DNA of 64,000 bases from Oceanitalea sp047302425 (GTDB lineage Bacteria > Actinomycetota > Actinomycetes > Actinomycetales > Actinomycetaceae), in assembly GCF_047302425.1 (NCBI RefSeq), contig NZ_CP154855.1:62001-126000 (forward strand), in the 5' to 3' direction. The translations under genes and the position numbers were made by a program. The notes under the pieces are model-generated. The model was not told the origin of the DNA and searched no databases. It saw only the letters and a list, made by a program, of their open reading frames with translations. Position 1 is the stretch's first letter; every line of letters starts with the position of its first letter. Below are positions 1 to 7,545 of the stretch, in pieces.

Positions 1-535
1 CGACGCGGTCCGCAACCGCACCCGCATCCTCGAGACCGCGCACGCCCAGCTGACCGCCGTCGGGCCCGAGGTGTCGATGGGCGAGATCGCCCGCGCCGCG
101 GGCGTCGCCGTCGGGACGCTCTACCGGCACTTTCCCACCAAGGCGGACCTCGTCGCCGCCACCCTCGAGCAGCACCTGGTGACGCTCACCGACGAGCTGC
201 GGGCCGCCGCCACCCGCGTGGCCGACGGCGCGTCCGCCGCCGAGGAGGTGCGCGAGCTCCTGCGCGCGTCGGTCCACTCCCAGGCGGACAGCCGCATCCT
301 CAAGGAGACGGCGCGCTCCCTGGACCTGACGGACGCCGGTGAGGCGCTCGGCGCCCTGGACGAGGCGCTGAGCCGGCTCCTCGAGCTCGGGACCGCAGCC
401 GGCGAGATCCGCCCGGGCACCACCACGGCCGACATCTACCTGCTGATGTCGACCATGCCTACCGAGGAGTCCGAGGCGGCCCGGCTGCGCTGGGCCGAGC
501 TCGTCGTCCCAGGAATCGTCCGCGACTCAGCCTGA
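1..535 (+). CDS. TetR/AcrR family transcriptional regulator, 5' end cut off
   Basis: The frame is open from base 2 to the TGA at 533-535, so the first residues lie outside the window. The visible N-terminus reads as a TetR helix-turn-helix: helices around RTRILETAHAQL, then SMGEIARAAGVAVGTLYRHFPTKADLV, with the typical G-T-L-Y-R-H-F recognition core. The remaining 120 residues form the helical ligand-binding half. A GTG at 71 could be read as a start, but it would remove the first DNA-binding helix, so it is rejected. The target and ligand cannot be inferred. It lies upstream of and parallel to a lipoprotein gene at 644, with 108 bases between them. Confidence 0.85.
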   Translation, partial: DAVRNRTRILETAHAQLTAVGPEVSMGEIARAAGVAVGTLYRHFPTKADLVAATLEQHLVTLTDELRAAATRVADGASAAEEVRELLRASVHSQADSRILKETARSLDLTDAGEALGALDEALSRLLELGTAAGEIRPGTTTADIYLLMSTMPTEESEAARLRWAELVVPGIVRDSA

Positions 536-643
536 GCGACGCGGTCAGCTCACGGTCCTTGCCTCGGCACCTGGGGCGGGACGTAGCATCGAGGTCCGCA
601 CACGCGCACCACGGACGGTGCTCCTCGACCAGCGACGGGACCC

Positions 644-1195
644 ATGCTCACCACCACGCGCCGCATCGCCGCCCTGACCGCCGCCCTCACCCTCCTCCTC
701 GCCGGCTGCAGCTCCGGCGACGAGGACGCCGCGCCGGAGCCCAGCACCAGCACCACCCAGGCCCAGCCCGAGCCCTCCGAGGACGCGACGACCGCGCCGC
801 CCACGGAGGAGCCCTCGAGCGACATCGGCCCGTTGAGCGAGAAGGAGGCCGACAAGGCCCGGGACATGCTCGGCGCCGTCGAGTACGCCGAGGGCGCCGA
901 CGAGGCCACCTGTGACGCCATGTTCGGGGACCGCGAGGACAGCGTCATGAACCTCATGCTCAACGGCAACGCCGTGACGAACCCCGAGGAGGCGCTCGAG
1001 GTCCTGTCGACCACGTCCGCCAAGATCGACGAGTACGCCGCGACGGCCCCCGCCGAGGTCCGCGGGCACCTCGAGTCGTTGTCCGACACGCTGACGCGGT
1101 CCGCCAGCGCTCAGGACATCACTGACGCACAGCAGGCCGCCGCGGACACCGAGACCACGGTCAACGCCATCGCCGGCTACTGCTTCGACTTCTAG
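644..1195 (+). CDS. putative lipoprotein, function unknown
   Basis: 183 residues. A short basic N-terminus (MLTTTRRIAA) leads into a hydrophobic stretch ending in a lipobox, LLLAGC, so the mature protein should be lipidated on Cys at about residue 22 and anchored outside the membrane. Residues 25-65 are a low-complexity Glu/Pro/Ser/Thr linker. The rest is a soluble acidic helical domain with two cysteines that could pair (TCDAMFGD and GYCFDF). No family is recognised. The last four bases overlap the end of the convergent methyltransferase gene. Confidence 0.75.
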   Translation: MLTTTRRIAALTAALTLLLAGCSSGDEDAAPEPSTSTTQAQPEPSEDATTAPPTEEPSSDIGPLSEKEADKARDMLGAVEYAEGADEATCDAMFGDREDSVMNLMLNGNAVTNPEEALEVLSTTSAKIDEYAATAPAEVRGHLESLSDTLTRSASAQDITDAQQAAADTETTVNAIAGYCFDF

Positions 1196-2097
1196 GAGCC
1201 CGATGAGACCCGCCGGTACACCCACACGGCGTTGGTACAGGGGAACCAGCCGCTGGTGAAGCTCACGTAGGCCGCGACGCCGGCGCGGTACCCCTCCTGC
1301 GTGTACGCCCTCGCGGAGACGAGCTCGAAGCCGTGGCGCGCGGCCACCCACGGGTACGCCGCCAGGGTGTGGACGCCGTACCACTCGGCGACCTCCCGCT
1401 CGAAGGAGACCGGCCCCCAGTTCAGCGTGAGGGCGAGCTCCATGACGCTGGACCGGTCCCCCACCCACGTGCGCTCGCCGATCCGCTCGAGCCGCACGAC
1501 CCGGTCCCCGCGAGGGTCGATGAACGGGGAGTGGGCCAGGAAGCGCTCGACGTCGGCATCGTCGGCCACCGTGACGACCTCCGGGACGTCGTGGCCGTCG
1601 GGCATGACGCCGTCGCGGACGACGAGCGTGCCGCCGGGCCGCAGCGCCCGCTCAAAGGACGCGAGCGCCTCGTCCACCGACTCGAGCCGCCCGACGGCGG
1701 GGACCTCGTTGCCGTAGGAGAAGACCTCGTGCAGCACCGAGGACGCGACGACGGCGGACGCCGCCCCCTCCCCGACGATCTCGTGCACCTGGGAGGCGAA
1801 GCCCTGGCGCACGTCGAGATCCGCCTCGTGGCACCGGGCGACGAGCGAGGCGACCGGTTCGATCCCGACGGCGTCGCAGATGCCGGCGGTCCGCGCTGCC
1901 CGGAGCAGGCCGCCGTCGGCACACCCGACGTCGACGACGAGCCCGGAGGTGTCCGCCAGCTCCAGCAGCCGCGCCTTGTCGTCCGCGGCGGAGGCCATCC
2001 GCGCGAGGTAGACGTCGTCGTCGTGGGTGGCGTCCAGGCGGGTGGGAACGGCGACCGTCAGGCTTCCCTGGGTCGGCGACCGCCTCTCGTCGAGCAT
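1192..2097 (-). CDS. class I SAM-dependent methyltransferase
   Basis: 301 residues. Motif I of the Rossmann methyltransferase fold is seen as LVVDVGCADGGLLRAAR (about residues 53-69), followed by an acidic residue in VGIEP (motif II) and a later LRPGGTLVVRDGVM segment typical of motif post-II/III. This supports SAM binding. The substrate is unknown and no nucleic-acid or protein methylation signature is visible. The ATG at 2097 has a TAGGAT -10 hexamer (2104-2109, minus strand) six bases upstream and no Shine-Dalgarno sequence, which suggests a leaderless transcript. The gene converges on the lipoprotein gene with a four-base overlap. Confidence 0.8.
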   Translation of the reverse strand: MLDERRSPTQGSLTVAVPTRLDATHDDDVYLARMASAADDKARLLELADTSGLVVDVGCADGGLLRAARTAGICDAVGIEPVASLVARCHEADLDVRQGFASQVHEIVGEGAASAVVASSVLHEVFSYGNEVPAVGRLESVDEALASFERALRPGGTLVVRDGVMPDGHDVPEVVTVADDADVERFLAHSPFIDPRGDRVVRLERIGERTWVGDRSSVMELALTLNWGPVSFEREVAEWYGVHTLAAYPWVAARHGFELVSARAYTQEGYRAGVAAYVSFTSGWFPCTNAVWVYRRVSSGS

Positions 2098-2164
2098 CAG
2101 GCGATCCTAGAGGCGATGCCCCGAGCGGGCTGACAAGGGCCCCGGAGGCGGGCGGCCCGGGACC

Positions 2165-2199
2165 CCCGGGCAGTGGCGACCCGGCCACCGCTGCCCGGG
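2165..2199 (-). terminator. hairpin terminator after the hydrolase gene
   Basis: GC-rich stem of about 12 pairs (2165-2176 with 2188-2199, one G.T pair) just downstream of the minus-strand gene ending at 2207. There is no T-tract, as is common in high-GC actinobacteria. Confidence 0.5.
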
Positions 2200-2206
2200 G
2201 AGACGA

Positions 2207-3049
2207 TCAGCGGGAGAGGAAGCCGGTGAGGGCGGCGTTCACCTCATCGGCGTGCGTCCACAGCAGCCCGTGCGGGGCTCCCTCGAGCTCGACGTACTCG
2301 GCCGCCGGGACCAGCGTGCGGAAGCGGCGGGCGGTGGTGTCGATCGGCAGGGTGCGGTCTGCGGTGCCGTGGAGGATGAGGACGGGCTTCCCGCTCTCGC
2401 GGACGGCGTCGACGTCGGATCGGAAGTCCTCGATCCACGTGGGCACCACCGCGTGGGCGGCGACCGGGGCGCTGGAGGTGGCCACGTTCCAGCTGGCGTC
2501 GACCGCCTGCTGGCTGATCCGGGTGCCGAGGTTCTCGTCGAGGTTGTAGAAGTCGGCGAAGAAGTCGGTGTACCACGCATACCGGTCCTTCCTGGCGGCG
2601 GCGACGATCCCGTCGAAGACCTCCTGCGGCACGCCCTCCGGGTTGTCCTCGCGCTGGACGAGGAAGGGCTCGAGCGAGGCGAGGAAGGCCAGCTTTGCGA
2701 TGCGGTCGTGGCCGTAGCGACCCACGTAGCGGGCGAGCTCGCCGGTCCCCATGGAGAAGCCCACGAGGACGACGTCACGCAGGTCGAGCGCCTCGAGGAC
2801 GGCGTTCAGGTCCGCGGCGAAGGTGTCGTAGTCGTAGCCCGCGCCGACCTTGGAGGAGCGGCCGAACCCGCGGCGGTCGTAGGTGATGACGCGGTAGCCC
2901 TGTGCGAGCAGCTCACGCGTCTGCAGCTCCCAGCTGTGCCCGTTCAGCGGGTAGCCGTGGATGAGGACGACGGGCTGCCCCGCACCCTGGTCCTCGTAGT
3001 AGAGCTCGACGGTGGTGCTGTTCTCGGTGCCGACGCTGATGTATCCCAT
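2207..3049 (-). CDS. alpha/beta hydrolase, non-heme chloroperoxidase/arylesterase type
   Basis: 280 residues, the normal length for this family. It shows the HGYPLNGHSWE oxyanion region (about residues 31-41), YDRRGFGRSSK, the nucleophile elbow GFSMGTGELARY (catalytic Ser about 98), an acidic residue in LHGTADRTLP and the histidine in GAPHGLLWTH, which together complete a Ser-Asp-His triad. Close relatives are called non-heme chloroperoxidases, but their physiological activity is usually an esterase or related hydrolysis. A good ribosome binding site (AAGGAG) precedes the ATG at 3049. The gene is divergent from a TetR regulator, and two palindromic operators lie between them, so it is probably repressed by that regulator. 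Confidence 0.87.
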   Translation of the reverse strand: MGYISVGTENSTTVELYYEDQGAGQPVVLIHGYPLNGHSWELQTRELLAQGYRVITYDRRGFGRSSKVGAGYDYDTFAADLNAVLEALDLRDVVLVGFSMGTGELARYVGRYGHDRIAKLAFLASLEPFLVQREDNPEGVPQEVFDGIVAAARKDRYAWYTDFFADFYNLDENLGTRISQQAVDASWNVATSSAPVAAHAVVPTWIEDFRSDVDAVRESGKPVLILHGTADRTLPIDTTARRFRTLVPAAEYVELEGAPHGLLWTHADEVNAALTGFLSR

Positions 3050-3095
3050 GCTTCCGCTCCTTGCGGCAGGAGGCTCCTGACGAGCCTCGGACGAA

Positions 3096-3150
3096 GCGAG
3101 AACGATCGTTCTCGCCGATGTGGACGACAGTAGAAAACGATCGTTCTCGC
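3096..3150. promoter_or_regulatory. twin palindromic operators for the TetR at 3169
   Basis: A perfect 20-base palindrome, gcgagaacgatcgttctcgc, spans 3096-3115. A second copy at 3131-3150 keeps the central aacgatcgtt and the right arm but has changes in the left arm. The centres are 35 bases apart. The pair fills the space between divergent hydrolase and TetR promoters, and the second site abuts the TAGGCT -10 hexamer (3157-3162) of the regulator, so occupancy should block both promoters. Confidence 0.8.
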
Positions 3151-3168
3151 GTCAAGTAGGCTGGAGCC

Positions 3169-3732
3169 GTGGATGACGGACAGGCACGAGAGCGGATCCT
3201 TGCCGCAGCCGACGAGCTCTACTACGCCAAGGGGTACGCGGCCGTCGGCATGGCCGAGCTGCGCGCCGCGGCCGGGGTGTCGTTGCGCCGGCTGTACGCG
3301 CTGTTCCCCTCGAAGAACGACATCGTCAAGGCGGTGCTCGCCCGTCGGCACGAGGCGTGGAAGAGCGGCGTCACCTCACGGGTGGACGCCGCGGGGCCGA
3401 GCGCGCGCGAGCGGCTCCTCGCGGTCTACTCCTACCTCGAGGAGTGGTTCGGCACCGAGGGCTTCCGCGGCTGCGCGTTCATCAACGCCTTCGGGGAGAT
3501 CGGGGGCAACGACCCCGAGGCCGCGGAGATCATCCGCGCGCACAAGGCGGGCTTCCAGCGGTACATGGCCGGCCTCGTCGCCGAGCTCGGTGCCCCGGCG
3601 CTGCTCGCCGACCAGCTGTCGCTGCTGGCCGAGGGAGCGCAGAGCACGGCCGCGATCTCCGGCGACCCGGCCGTCGCCGCGCAGGCCCGCAGCGCCGCTG
3701 AGGTGCTCATCGACGCCTCGCTCGCGGCGTAG
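3169..3732 (+). CDS. TetR/AcrR family transcriptional regulator
   Basis: 187 residues. The N-terminal helix-turn-helix is complete: ARERILAAADELYYAKGYAAVGMAELRAAAGVSLRRLYALFPSKNDIVKAVL. The C-terminal half carries EWFGTEGFRGCAFINAFGEIGGNDPEA, typical of TetR proteins with a C-terminal domain seen next to oxidoreductases and hydrolases. The GTG start at 3169 has no Shine-Dalgarno sequence but has TAGGCT six bases upstream, so the mRNA is probably leaderless. It most likely represses itself and the divergent hydrolase gene through the palindromes at 3096-3150. The inducer is unknown. Confidence 0.9.
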   Translation: MDDGQARERILAAADELYYAKGYAAVGMAELRAAAGVSLRRLYALFPSKNDIVKAVLARRHEAWKSGVTSRVDAAGPSARERLLAVYSYLEEWFGTEGFRGCAFINAFGEIGGNDPEAAEIIRAHKAGFQRYMAGLVAELGAPALLADQLSLLAEGAQSTAAISGDPAVAAQARSAAEVLIDASLAA

Positions 3733-3798
3733 CGCGGGCGCGCCCGGACGGGCAACCGGAACCGGCTCTCGCGCCCCGGGCAACCGGTAGCCTCAACC

Positions 3799-4230
3799 GT
3801 GATGCCTGCCGTCACCGTCGCCGTTGCGGTCGCCACCCCGGTGCTCGCCTTCCTCGGTGTGCTCCTCGGCCAGTGGGTCTCACGCCGGGGAGACAAGGAG
3901 GCGGACCAGTGGCGCCGCCGGGAAGAGACGATGCGGCTGCTGCGTTGGGCAGTGGAGTCGGCGGCGTCCGACAGCCTGGTGCTGTCCGAGGCGGGGCTCG
4001 CCCGCTCAGATCTCGGTCAAGGCGCACCAGCGGCTGGGCAAGCCCGTCCCTCCGGGCTTGCAGCGCATCGCCGACACCAGGCGAACCTCCTGACGGGAGA
4101 GGTTCACAGCCTCTCGCGTGATGTCGTGGTTCGACTACCTCGGCGGTGGCGGCACGATCGCGAGGACGACGCCATGTCCGGCATCGGGCCGGCGCCTGTC
4201 ACCCCCGGTCCCGCAGGGCCACTGAGGTAA
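3799..4230 (+). pseudogene. small membrane-anchored protein gene, probably frameshifted
   Basis: The first 60 residues look genuine: one N-terminal membrane segment (AVTVAVAVATPVLAFLGVLLGQWV), then a basic amphipathic stretch ending in REETMRLLRWAVESAAS, as in small actinobacterial membrane proteins. After about base 3995 the frame turns into an Arg/Pro/Gly-rich sequence without character. At the same place the +1 frame reads a more protein-like stretch (QISVKAHQRLGKPVPPGLQRIADTR) up to a stop at 4093. A frameshift near 3990-4010 would explain both. A TAGCCT hexamer lies at 3788-3793. Starts at GTG 3799 or ATG 3802 are both possible. Confidence 0.4.
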
Positions 4231-4250
4231 GACGTCGATCGGGTTGTCGG

Positions 4251-4323
4251 AGCCGCCTGTCGGACTCGAACCGACGACCGTCCGCTTACAAGGCGGGTGC
4301 TCTACCAGCTGAGCTAAGGCGGC
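4251..4323 (-). tRNA. tRNA-Thr (anticodon TGT)
   Basis: 73 bases on the minus strand with a full cloverleaf: acceptor stem GCCGCCT/AGGCGGC plus discriminator T, D arm GCTC...GAGC, anticodon loop CTTGTAA (anticodon TGT) and T arm with GGTTCGAGTCC. CCA is not encoded. The anticodon stem has one C/A mismatch at its outer pair. The UGU anticodon reads ACA and, by wobble, other ACN codons. Confidence 0.93.
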
Positions 4324-4372
4324 GTGGGCGGGAGGACCCGCCCACGGGGCGGGGCCGCGCGGGCCCCGCCCC
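4324..4372 (-). terminator. two back-to-back GC hairpins between the thioredoxin gene and tRNA-Thr
   Basis: An 11-pair stem (4346-4356 with 4362-4372) follows the end of the minus-strand thioredoxin gene. A second 9-pair stem (4324-4332 with 4337-4345) touches the tRNA 5' end. The first is likely the operon terminator. The second could be a further terminator or a signal for 5' processing of the tRNA. Confidence 0.6.
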
Positions 4373-4411
4373 GAGAAGTCTGCCAGACGCCGCGTGCGGC
4401 GCTGTCGCAGG

Positions 4412-5182
4412 TCAGGCTGCGGCGTCGGCCACGGCCTGGGCGAGGGCACCGGGCTGCTGCCAGCCGGTGAACGGCTCGCCGTCGATGAGGATGGTCGGCG
4501 TGCCGCCGATGTCGTCGCGGCGCGCCTGCTCGGTGACGCCCTGGACCCAGTCGCTGTAGCGGGTGTCGGCGAAGGTCTCGATGACGTCCTCGGCGATGCC
4601 CAGCTCGCGGGCGACGTCGGCGATCTGCTCGTCGCTCAGCGGGGTGGCCCCACCCTCGCCCTGCGCGGCGAAGAGCTCGGCGTTGAACTTCCCGAAGTGC
4701 TCGGGGGACTGCGTCGCCACCTCGCCCAGGGCGCTGGCGGCGCGGACGTTGAAGTCGGAGCCGCTGATGTAGGCGATCGGGTGGAAGTTCACGGTCGCCT
4801 CACCGTTGGCGGCCAGCTCCTCGAGCACCCCCTCGTTGACGTTCTCGAAGGTCCAGCAGTGGGTGCACAGGTAGTCGAGGTAGACGTCGACGACGGGTGC
4901 GCCCTCGGCCGCCGAGCCGACGCCGTCGGGGCCGAGCTGGATCGCGCCGTTCTCGATGGCGCCGGCCGGCTGGGAGTCGACACCCTCGAGCGGGTCGGCG
5001 TTGCGGGAGTTGATGATCGAGAAGAGGGCGGCGGCGACGACCGCGATGAAGACGATGACACCGGCGATGATGAGGAGCCGGTTGCGCTTCTCCCGGCGCT
5101 GCTGCGCCTCGCGGAGCTTGCGGGCCTGCTCGCGCGCGGCCTCGCGGCGCTCCTGCTGCTTGTTCACCTTGGCGTTGGACAT
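4412..5182 (-). CDS. membrane-anchored DsbA-like thioredoxin-fold protein
   Basis: 256 residues. A highly charged cytoplasmic N-terminus (MSNAKVNKQQERREAAREQARK) is followed by one membrane segment (about residues 35-57) and an extracytoplasmic DsbA-type domain. The redox motif is C-T-H-C (C106/C109) in YLDYLCTHCW, and a cis-proline loop is seen in GGTPTILIDG. This supports a role in disulfide exchange in exported proteins. The frame stays open upstream to 5482, but AGGAGA five bases before the ATG at 5182 and the clear signal-anchor layout fix the start here. It is the last gene of a three-gene minus-strand group with a membrane protein and a Ser/Thr kinase. Confidence 0.88.
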   Translation of the reverse strand: MSNAKVNKQQERREAAREQARKLREAQQRREKRNRLLIIAGVIVFIAVVAAALFSIINSRNADPLEGVDSQPAGAIENGAIQLGPDGVGSAAEGAPVVDVYLDYLCTHCWTFENVNEGVLEELAANGEATVNFHPIAYISGSDFNVRAASALGEVATQSPEHFGKFNAELFAAQGEGGATPLSDEQIADVARELGIAEDVIETFADTRYSDWVQGVTEQARRDDIGGTPTILIDGEPFTGWQQPGALAQAVADAAA

Positions 5183-5273
5183 GGGTTCTCCTGGCTGGGG
5201 GCGGGCGCCGGGCGCCCGTGGGGTGGGTCCGCCGTGCAGCCGGCGTGCTCGTCCCGCGGCGGGAGGGACGGGC

Positions 5274-5756
5274 TCAGGCCGGCAGGGCCGCCGGTGGTCC
5301 GCGCAGCAGCGGGACGGCCGTGGGCGTGCGCCGCGCCGGCACCCTGAGGGTCCCGACGGCGGTGCGCAGGCGGGCAGGCACCACGAGGGCGCGCGGCGCC
5401 GGGGTCCGCCGCCACGGGGTGAGGCGCGCCAGCCGGGCCAGCGAGCGCCGTACCGCGGCGCCCACGCCCCAGGTGCCGGCAAGGACGCCGGCGTGCAGGA
5501 GCAGCATCGGCAGCGTGAGCATGACGACGACGGCGAGCACCTGCTCGCCCTCCCCGCCCAGCGCGAGACCCGTGGTCGGGCACTCCTCCGCGGGCCGGAG
5601 CAGCGCGAGGCCCAGTCCCACCTGGGCCACGCCGTCGGGGACGGCCACGCACCGGGTCACCCGCACCGTGCCGCTGAGCAGCGCCGCGGCGGCGGGCAGC
5701 AGCACGGCGACGGCCAGGAGCAGGCCGGGGCGCGCGAGCAGGCGGGAGCGGGGCAC
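5274..5756 (-). CDS. small membrane protein of unknown function
   Basis: 160 residues from a GTG at 5756. Two clear hydrophobic segments are seen: LLARPGLLLAVAVLLPAAAALLSG at the N-terminus and VLAVVVMLTLPMLLLHAGVLAGTWGVGAAV in the middle. The loop between them contains two cysteines (VTRCVAVPD and AEECPTTG) that would face outside, and the C-terminal 50 residues are basic and proline-rich. It sits 40 bases after the kinase gene and 91 bases before the thioredoxin gene on the same strand, so a link with the disulfide protein is possible but unproven. No ribosome binding site is obvious, and the start is uncertain. Confidence 0.6.
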   Translation of the reverse strand: MPRSRLLARPGLLLAVAVLLPAAAALLSGTVRVTRCVAVPDGVAQVGLGLALLRPAEECPTTGLALGGEGEQVLAVVVMLTLPMLLLHAGVLAGTWGVGAAVRRSLARLARLTPWRRTPAPRALVVPARLRTAVGTLRVPARRTPTAVPLLRGPPAALPA

Positions 5757-5796
5757 CGGCTCAGCGTACGTGCCGCACCTGCCCACTGGCGAGGAA

Positions 5797-7440
5797 TCAG
5801 ACGGGCTCCGGCAGCGGGGCCCAGGCCGGCTGCGGTGCACTGCCGCTGACGACGACCACGGCGAGCGCGGCCGCCGTCGCGAGCGCCAGCAGGACGAGCG
5901 CGAGCCGCCCCGGCCGGGGCAGTCCGCCGAGCACGACGCGCGCCCCCTCCCGCGCCGCCCCGGACGGCGGGGCGACCCACGCGAGCGCCATCCCTGCGGC
6001 CGCCGCCCCCCACAGCAGCACCGGTGCGGCGCCGTCGGTGGGCACCCCGGCCGCGTACGCCGCCCACCAGCCCCCACCCGCGACGACGACGGCGAGGATC
6101 ACTCCCGGCAGCGCCGCACCGGCCGCCCACAGCAGGTGGACGGGGGCGCCCAGCCACGCCCGGGCGGCGTCGGAGCGGCGCGGGCCGCGCCGCGTCCGCA
6201 CCGCTCGCAGCCGCTCGTTCCCGCGTCCCACTGCCCCGAGGACGACGACGAGCACCGCGAGCCCCACGAGCCAGGCTCCCGGGGCGAGGAGCGCGAGCGC
6301 GCTGAGGCCGAGCCCGAGCGCGGCGACCGTGCCGCTGCGCCGCCGGGGCGGGCGGACCCACTCCGGCGGCTCGAGCGGCGCGACGCCGCCCCAGCCGGGC
6401 GGGGGCTGCACCGGGGCGAGCGGGGAGTGCTCGAGGGGAGCCGCCTGCCAGGGCTGCTCGGGTTGCCACGCCGGCTCGGGAGCCGGCTGCCAGGGCTCGG
6501 GCGCCGCCTGCCAGGCCGGCTCCGACTGCCCCTGCCAGGGCCGTGCGGGTGGTAACACCCGCGTCTCCTGAACCGGGGGCGGCGGTGCGGACGGCAGCAC
6601 GTGGGTCTGCGGGACGACGGCGGGCGCGGGGCCGGCGAGCAGCGCCCGCAGCGCCGGGCGGTCCCAGTCGCCGTCGAGCGCGGCGAGCACGTCCGCGGGC
6701 GGCAGGCGCCGCGCCGGCTCGGGGTCGAGCGCCGCCGCGAGCACCGCCGCCACGTCGTCGGGCAGACCATCGGTGTCGACGACGCCGGTGCTCACCCGGC
6801 CGAGCACCGCCTGGATGGTCCCGCGCCCGAAGGGCGGGCGGCCGGTGGCCGCGAAGGTGAGGACGGCGGCCCACGCCCACCAGTCGCCGTCGGGGCCGGG
6901 GTCCGCGCCGGCGATGACGTCGGGGTCGAGGTAGCCCGGGGTCCCGGTGACCATGCCGGTCTGCGTGAGGCGGACGTCGTCGGCCACCTGCGCGATGCCG
7001 AAGTCGATGATGACGGGCCCGTCGGCGGCGAGCATGACGTTGCCCGGCTTGAGGTCGCGGTGGGTGACGCCCGCGGCGTGGATGGCCCGCAGGCCGGCGG
7101 CCAGTCCGTGCGCCAGGGCGGCGAGGTCCTCGGCCTCGAGCGGCCCGTGGTCTCGGACGTCGTCCTCGAGGGTGGGCCCGTCGACGAGCTCGGTGACGAC
7201 GAAGGCCGTGACGCCGTCGACCTCCGCGTCCAGGACCCGGGCCACGCCCCGGCCGCGGACGCGGTGGAGCAGCTCGACCTCGCGGCGCAGCCGCTCGCGG
7301 GCGGCGGGGTCCGCAGCGATCGACTCGTGGAGCACCTTGACCGCCACCCGGTTGCCGTCGGCGTCGACCGCCTCGTGCACCGTGCCCATCCCGCCGGCGC
7401 CGATGCGCCGCACGAGGTGGTAGCCGTCGATCCCCTGCAT
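5797..7440 (-). CDS. serine/threonine protein kinase with multi-pass membrane tail
   Basis: 547 residues. The N-terminal 260 residues are a complete PknB-type kinase domain: glycine loop GAGGMG (14-19), VAVK lysine 35, HRDLKPGN (127-134, catalytic Asp129), DFG (146-148) and an activation loop TQTGMVTGTPGYLDPD. A Trp/Gln/Pro-rich linker (about 280-360) follows, then four or five hydrophobic segments to the C-terminus. There are no PASTA repeats, so it does not look like the cell-wall kinase PknB. The ATG at 7440 has TAGGTT (7447-7452) six bases upstream, suggesting a leaderless transcript. Downstream targets are unknown. Confidence 0.9.
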   Translation of the reverse strand: MQGIDGYHLVRRIGAGGMGTVHEAVDADGNRVAVKVLHESIAADPAARERLRREVELLHRVRGRGVARVLDAEVDGVTAFVVTELVDGPTLEDDVRDHGPLEAEDLAALAHGLAAGLRAIHAAGVTHRDLKPGNVMLAADGPVIIDFGIAQVADDVRLTQTGMVTGTPGYLDPDVIAGADPGPDGDWWAWAAVLTFAATGRPPFGRGTIQAVLGRVSTGVVDTDGLPDDVAAVLAAALDPEPARRLPPADVLAALDGDWDRPALRALLAGPAPAVVPQTHVLPSAPPPPVQETRVLPPARPWQGQSEPAWQAAPEPWQPAPEPAWQPEQPWQAAPLEHSPLAPVQPPPGWGGVAPLEPPEWVRPPRRRSGTVAALGLGLSALALLAPGAWLVGLAVLVVVLGAVGRGNERLRAVRTRRGPRRSDAARAWLGAPVHLLWAAGAALPGVILAVVVAGGGWWAAYAAGVPTDGAAPVLLWGAAAAGMALAWVAPPSGAAREGARVVLGGLPRPGRLALVLLALATAAALAVVVVSGSAPQPAWAPLPEPV

Positions 7441-7545
7441 GACGACAACCTACCCAGCGCCGGGCCCGGCGCCCCGCCCCCGTGCCGCTCGGACCCGCCC
7501 CGGGTAGCCTCGGCAAAGAACTTCCCAAGGAGGACTGAACACCTG

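Noticed and set aside
4251..4323. tRNA-Thr(TGT) as an integration site for a mobile island
   Set aside because: No integrase, no repeated tRNA 3' end and no change in base composition are seen around it. The broken gene next to it can be explained by a simple frameshift.
6601..7545. 315-codon upstream extension of otsA
   Set aside because: It overlaps the kinase gene on the other strand. OtsA homology and the Shine-Dalgarno sequence both begin at about 7546.
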